DNA from: Allomyces macrogynus ATCC 38327
Lineage: Eukaryota; Blastocladiomycota; Blastocladiomycetes; Blastocladiales; Blastocladiaceae
Assembly: GCA_000151295.1 (NCBI GenBank)
Contig: GG745354.1
Coordinates: 698,118-712,105, forward strand
Direction: 5' to 3'
Length of the DNA: 13,988 bases
In this document: piece after piece, positions 10,250 through 13,988 of the stretch
How positions within the stretch are numbered: the stretch's first letter is position 1
How the letters are laid out: the number at the start of each line of letters is the position of its first letter
Translations under genes and position numbers: made by a program
Notes under the pieces: generated by a model
What the model was told of the DNA's origin: nothing
The model's input: only the letters and a program-made list of their open reading frames with translations
Databases searched by the model: none

Positions 10250-10800
10250 GGTGCCGGTCGCTCTTGGTATTTGGATTGGCGTCGTGGCCAAAGCAAGGGT
10301 CGTTGCGGACAGGTCCGGCCGCGATTGTCGGTTGCCGGATCAGGCGCGGTCGGATGTTGTCGTTCTTGGGTGCCGCCGCACGCGTTCGTTGCTGCAGCCG
10401 CTGTGCGGCAAGTTGCAGTCGGTGGTGGTCGATCGCCTTTGCGTCGTCGTCGACGAATGGTACTGGCGTTCGCGTGGTCGTAGTGATCAACGCGAGAGCG
10501 GACTGCACGACGATGGGTCATACGCATGCACCTGATTGCTTTCGCGGTGGGTGACAGGCGTGACAGCTGGCAACACGCTATGGCCGACCGTCTGTCTCGC
10601 ACCCGTCGCGTGAAATTCACGTGCTGGGTTGCGTCTCGCAGCTTGGTCCGCCGTCTTTGTTCAGTTGGGCTGATGCGCTTGGCGTCGATTCAAGCGGTAT
10701 CCTCCCTCCGGCTGCCTATGGTGCGCTTGCAGGGTGAAACCTGGACGGTCCTCACGACGACGACGGGCGGGACATGACCACCACCACCAGAAACGCGCCA
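10250..10800. promoter_or_regulatory. Upstream region of the nucleoporin gene
   Basis: GC-rich DNA immediately 5' of the nucleoporin start codon at 10249, so it should contain its promoter. CpG density is normal for the window, and drops abruptly near 10800. No TATA box or conserved coding motif was seen. Minus-strand open frames continuing upstream of the nucleoporin (to 10508 and 10620) show no nucleoporin-like content. Confidence 0.4.
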
Positions 10801-10872
10801 GAAGCACTCACATGACGACTTGCTGGCTGTTGTGTGGACCAAAATGGCTGACTCTTGTGTTTGACATGTCCC

Positions 10873-10928
10873 TGACAGCACACACCTTCTGATCATTGCA
10901 ATGATGCCATCCAATGTGTGTGCTGTCA
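10873..10928. repeat. Nested inverted repeat
   Basis: Perfect 13-bp arms, TGACAGCACACAC (10873-10885) and GTGTGTGCTGTCA (10916-10928), enclose a 30-bp loop. The loop itself contains the perfect 14-bp palindrome ATCATTGCAATGAT (10892-10905). It sits near the left edge of the CpG-depleted block. Confidence 0.85.
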
Positions 10929-11207
10929 ATTATCACTTGTCTCTGCTTCATTGGTCGTCACTCCCTCTTTTCACGCCCCTGTTGTGCTGATGTTGCAGGA
11001 TTTATGTGTTGCCTGGTGTGTTGAGGCCTGTTGTGCTACAAGCTCATGCTCACCAGCTCCCCAACTGCCCAAGCCCCCTCTGTGACATACTGTCCACCTG
11101 GCATACCCATGTGGCTCTGCCACCACCTGCCTGCTTGGTACCACTATACAGACAGCCAGCCATGATCAAACAAAGTGAACAGAAGTGCTCACCTTGCATG
11201 CTGGCAA

Positions 11208-11222
11208 TGGCACCAAGTGCCA
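11208..11222. repeat. Short hairpin inside the CpG-depleted block
   Basis: TGGCAC and GTGCCA arms around a three-base CAA loop. Small enough to be chance; recorded for completeness. Confidence 0.4.
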
Positions 11223-11676
11223 TGAATCTGTCATGAGCCATGGGCACTAGCTGCTGGAGTGTGCTGTTCTGTTTCTGATCCCAATGCAACTGTACTGATA
11301 TGCTCAAGGTGCAAAGTCTGGGAAGTGCATCTGTCAATTGAGTTCATGTTCTCCTTTTGGCTGCCTTTGTGTCACCAGCTGAAGTCAAGTCATGCAAATA
11401 GGTGGAGGAAGTGGTTGTGATACTTGTCAGAAAACCTGTCTCAGTGTTGCACTTGTCAACAATATATTTTGGGTCAGAAACAGCATCATTCAGCAACTCA
11501 GCTTGTTGCCATTATTATAAGGGCAGTGATGTGGAATGTAGGCCCTGACACTGACATGTTCCTTTTTGTGGAATCTGGCGCACTCTGACGAATTGCCATG
11601 CAGGAGAAGTGCATGTGAGGGAGACTTGTCTGTGATGAACAAGATCTGGAGCATGAACACCTGAGGATGAGCGACT

Positions 11677-11692
11677 CCCCCCCCCCCCCCCC
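11677..11692 (+). repeat. Poly-C run of 16
   Basis: Sixteen consecutive C on the plus strand between the CpG-depleted block and the IFRD 3' end, 96 bases past the IFRD stop. On the IFRD sense strand it is G16, so it may fall within or just after that transcript's 3' UTR. Confidence 0.9.
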
Positions 11693-11787
11693 AGTCAAAA
11701 GTGAAGAAACTTGATGGAAATCCACGACCAACAACACAAAACTATCCAAAAGAAAAAGCACGCCCACTCGATGACACCCCGCTGCAC

Positions 11788-13371
11788 CTAGTTGTAGAGC
11801 GCCAGCTTATTTTGCCGCACCTGCCGCTGCTTCTTCAAGTGCTGCGTGCGCAGCTTGGACGCCTCGGAGCTTGGGTTATACAGTGCCTTGCGCTCGGCGC
11901 TCGAGTCCTCGGACGCTGTGAACCCAAAGAGCGACCGCAACAGCGGGTTTTCCAGGAAATGCACGTGCAGCGCCGGACCGAGCAGCTGGCGGAACGCCGA
12001 GAGTTGGCGGAGTTGCGCTAGATGATGATGGTTGTCAGCGTCTGGGTCGGTAAAGAAGAAATGCAAGGTGAGCAAGTCAAACGTACTCCACGACGACAAC
12101 TCCACGGTCTCATTCTTGAACCGCAGCTTCAAGTGCGGCGGCGTCCTCTCGTCAAAGTACGCGGCGACATCCCGGAACGCGGCACGCTGCGCTTTACGGT
12201 CGCGCTGCGCGATCCCCTTGACCGACGCCGGGTCCTCGGTGCCCGTTGCCGACGACAAGACGGCCAAGAACCCGTCGAGATCGTCCTCGTCAACGTCCGC
12301 CAACGCCTCACGCTCCGAAAGTAGCGCCATGACTTCGGCCGCAATAATGCGTGCGTCTGTGGCCACGACGGTGCCGACCTGGACCGTCTGAATCAAGAGC
12401 GGCGTCGCGGCACGTGCGACGAAGTCGCGGACAGAGCTCATAGGTGCCACGGTCAAGAGCAGGCCGATCGCCGCGAGAATGTTGACGAGCAACCGTGCGC
12501 CGGCGTGTGCCGCGGCTGCAGTACTCGCGTTGGTCGCGGCCTTGACGGCGGCCGAGGAGACGCCCGACGTGGCCGATCCGGCTGCGGCGGCCGAAGCCAT
12601 GGCGGCAGCGGATCCGGAAGCTTCGGACCGGGCCACGATCTTGGCAAGCGTCGCGGTGCCGAGTTCCGTCAAAGATTCGAGGAGAGCGTGCGTGTCGGCC
12701 GGGTTGCCGGCGACAAAGCAGGCCATGGCGAGTAGGTCGACGAGCGCGCAGCGCACGGGTTCGGGGCGGCCAGAGGTGGGCTTGAAAATGAGGTCGTGTA
12801 CAGCCTCCTTGGTGTCGGCGTAGCGCGTTTCTTGGTCGACGCCAATGGTGAGGAAGTAGAGGGCGAGGGCTAAGCAGGTGCGTGCATTGTTTAAATTCGT
12901 TTAGGTGAGCGATCAGCGTGCAGATCCCCGTCGAAAACCGTCACAACCAAGCGGTACCTTTGCTGGCAAGAATGGCTTCGTTGTTGCTTTTGTCCTTTTT
13001 GATGCAGCGCAGCAGGTAGTCCATGGTCGTGTCCTGGCACGACTCGAGGTTGTCGGAAATAAACTTGTGCCCGAGCAGGCGGACGAGACGGGTCAAGTGG
13101 TCCTCGCGCGTACTAATCATTGCAATACCAAATGAGGAGGTGGTGCTCGAGGGACAGCGTCGGCTAGAGATGACGCGTACGCGGCACGTTTTTCGAGCAG
13201 GCCGTCGAGAATGGCGTTGAGCTCGTCGTCAACGTTGAGCTCTGTGGGCAGGAGCGAAGGGGTATCACCGTCAAGCGAGACCTCGGAGGAGGCGTCGTCG
13301 GACATGTCTGATTGATCGGTGTCTCTGCCCTTGAGCTGCTGGCGCAGGAGGCGCTTGGCGGTGCGCGACAT
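11788..13371 (-). CDS. IFRD1/IFRD2 homologue: Interferon-related developmental regulator (IFRD) family protein
   Basis: Four exons: 13371-13181, 13112-12958, 12869-12087 and 12017-11788, giving 452 residues, about the size of human IFRD1. Introns are 68, 88 and 69 nt, all GT-AG and phase-compatible. Splicing 1 gives LLEKRAATREDHLTRLVRLL and splicing 2 gives LLRCIKKDK then ILASKALALYFLTIG, both matching the family's N-terminal helical repeats. Residues ~1-60 are acidic and Ser-rich (SDMSDDASSEVSLDGDTP). A poly-Ala/Ser/Thr linker lies near ~185-250. The IFRD C-terminal signature follows: AAFRDVAAYFDERTPPHLKL, VELSSW, HFLENPLLRSLFGF, ALYNPSSEASKLRTQHLKKQ and a basic end. Animal IFRD2 binds translationally inactive 80S ribosomes, and IFRD1/2 are also described as transcriptional co-regulators; a ribosome-linked role here is inference. 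The start ATG at 13371 begins MSRTAKRLLRQQLKG, a typical basic start. Confidence 0.93.
12018..12086 (-). other. Intron 3 of the IFRD gene: 69 nt, stop-free, multiple of three
   Basis: It begins GTACGT and ends CATCTAG, with a GCTGAC branch-like site about 20 nt before the acceptor. The frame stays open through it, so naive ORF reading adds 23 residues (LLTLHFFFTDPDADNHHHLA region) between VELSSW and QLRQLSAFRQLL. The IFRD family has these two segments adjacent, which supports splicing. Confidence 0.8.
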
Positions 13372-13988
13372 GGTAGGGGAACCGTGCGGTTGGTGGATGC
13401 GGTCGGTCGGTGCTGGGGGAGCGTGGGCTCGCGGCCGCCGTGCGTGATGGTTTGATCAATTGCCGGCAATGATTCGGCGCTGCGGATCCGGCGTCAGTCG
13501 GTCGTGGAGGTGATTGCGATCGTCGTCAGCGTGTTGGTTGGCGAGCAGATCGCGTGGGGTTTGCGGGCGGGTGAGCAATCGAGTCAAATCCGCATGGAAG
13601 TTGACACCAGCAGCGAGTGACGCGGCCCCACGTCATTCGTCGCGCGAAGATGAAGGCAGGGACGCGCCAAAACCGCGCAGTCGGGACACGTGGGCCACGC
13701 CCGCCCGGCGCGCGCCGCGCACCGCAACGCCGCCGAGGGCTTCAACGCGCGCGCCTCGACGGCCGACTTTGGCGTCCATCTCCCTCCGTCACCACGCTCC
13801 GCAGCCGTTGTTCTCGTCCCCGCGGTCGACATCCATCCACGCTGCCCGACCGCACCGGCCCCCGGCTCGCGCGACTTGCCGCACGCGCGCCCCGCCCCTG
13901 CGCCCGCCGCCCGCTCGCCCGCGCCCAACTCTCTCGTCCTCGCCGCCCGCCCCCTGCGCCCGTCGCGCGCGCTTGCTGCCGCGGATCG
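13372..13988. other. IFRD upstream region and very GC-rich right end; no gene assignable
   Basis: 13372 to ~13590 should contain the IFRD promoter. From ~13620 the DNA becomes extremely GC-rich, and all three plus frames plus a minus frame (13928-13584) are open to or near the edge, so openness means nothing here. A plus-strand ATG at 13594 opens MEVDTSSE then stops, and another at 13651 stays open to the edge. A divergent gene starting here is possible, but I cannot choose a frame. Confidence 0.35.

Larger units (their letters stand above)
10817..11578. mobile_element. CpG-depleted block, probable methylated and decayed repeat (element type unknown)
   Basis: Only two complete CpG dinucleotides occur between 10818 and 11578 (at 10956 and 10974), and 10976-11578 (603 bases) has none. 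The rest of the window is packed with CpG. TpG and CpA are very common here, and GC content falls to roughly half. There is no open frame above ~95 codons. CpG loss with TpG/CpA gain is the known footprint of 5-methylcytosine deamination in silenced repeats. I recognise no transposase, reverse transcriptase or terminal repeats, so calling it a former mobile element is inference; it could be a non-coding insertion of other origin. Confidence 0.35.

Noticed and set aside
10078..10620. Minus-strand 180-codon open frame upstream of the nucleoporin
   Set aside because: Runs in a different frame from the nucleoporin, is Arg-rich without motifs, and overlaps the likely promoter, exon 1 and intron 1.
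13584..13928. Minus-strand 114-codon open frame near the right edge
   Set aside because: Low-complexity Ala/Gly/Arg, in a stretch where nearly all frames are open because of extreme GC content.
1..13988. CRISPR arrays, bacterial operons, phage or defence genes
   Set aside because: No spaced direct repeats, no ribosome-binding sites, and introns in most genes show nuclear eukaryotic DNA.

Overview
The window looks like nuclear DNA of a GC-rich eukaryote, most likely a fungus. The genes carry short spliceosomal introns (53-88 nt, one of 205 nt) with GTACGT/GTATGT-type donors and CTGAC-like branch sites. There are no bacterial ribosome-binding sites or operons, and the proteins are a nucleoporin, a Pho80-type cyclin and an IFRD protein. 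The GC content, the CpG richness and the Ala/Pro-rich proteins would suit an early-diverging zoosporic lineage such as Blastocladiomycota, but that placement is inference only.

Layout. (1) 1-1962, minus: 5' part of a seven-exon-or-more gene that runs off the left edge. It encodes an all-helical protein with an unproven resemblance to vesicle-tethering (COG/exocyst-like) subunits. (2) 1963-2387: shared divergent promoter/5' leader region with a small hexamer repeat. (3) 2388-3902, plus: an intronless Pho80/Pcl-type cyclin with a long Ser/Thr-Pro-rich tail. (4) 3903-4699: its 3' region, with a G-quadruplex-type motif. (5) 4700-5308, minus: a possible small two-exon gene of unknown family, whose frame is interrupted by one TAA unless a 63-nt intron is removed. 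(6) 5309-6070: no recognisable gene. (7) 6071-10249, minus: complete three-exon Nup155/Nup170 nucleoporin, 1344 aa. (8) 10250-11787: long intergenic region. It contains a sharply bounded CpG-depleted block with 603 bases free of CpG, a nested inverted repeat and a C16 run. (9) 11788-13371, minus: complete four-exon IFRD (interferon-related developmental regulator) homologue, 452 aa. (10) 13372-13988: IFRD upstream region and very GC-rich DNA with several open frames, none assignable.

The genes are ordinary housekeeping or regulatory neighbours and do not form one pathway: nuclear pore scaffold, cyclin for a Pho85/Cdk5-class kinase, probable ribosome-associated IFRD, and perhaps a tether. I see no new multi-gene system. 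The features most worth a second look are the CpG-depleted island (probably a methylated, decayed repeat), two stop-free introns whose lengths are multiples of three, and the small gene with the interrupted frame. All exon boundaries were worked out by eye from splice consensus, phase and protein continuity.
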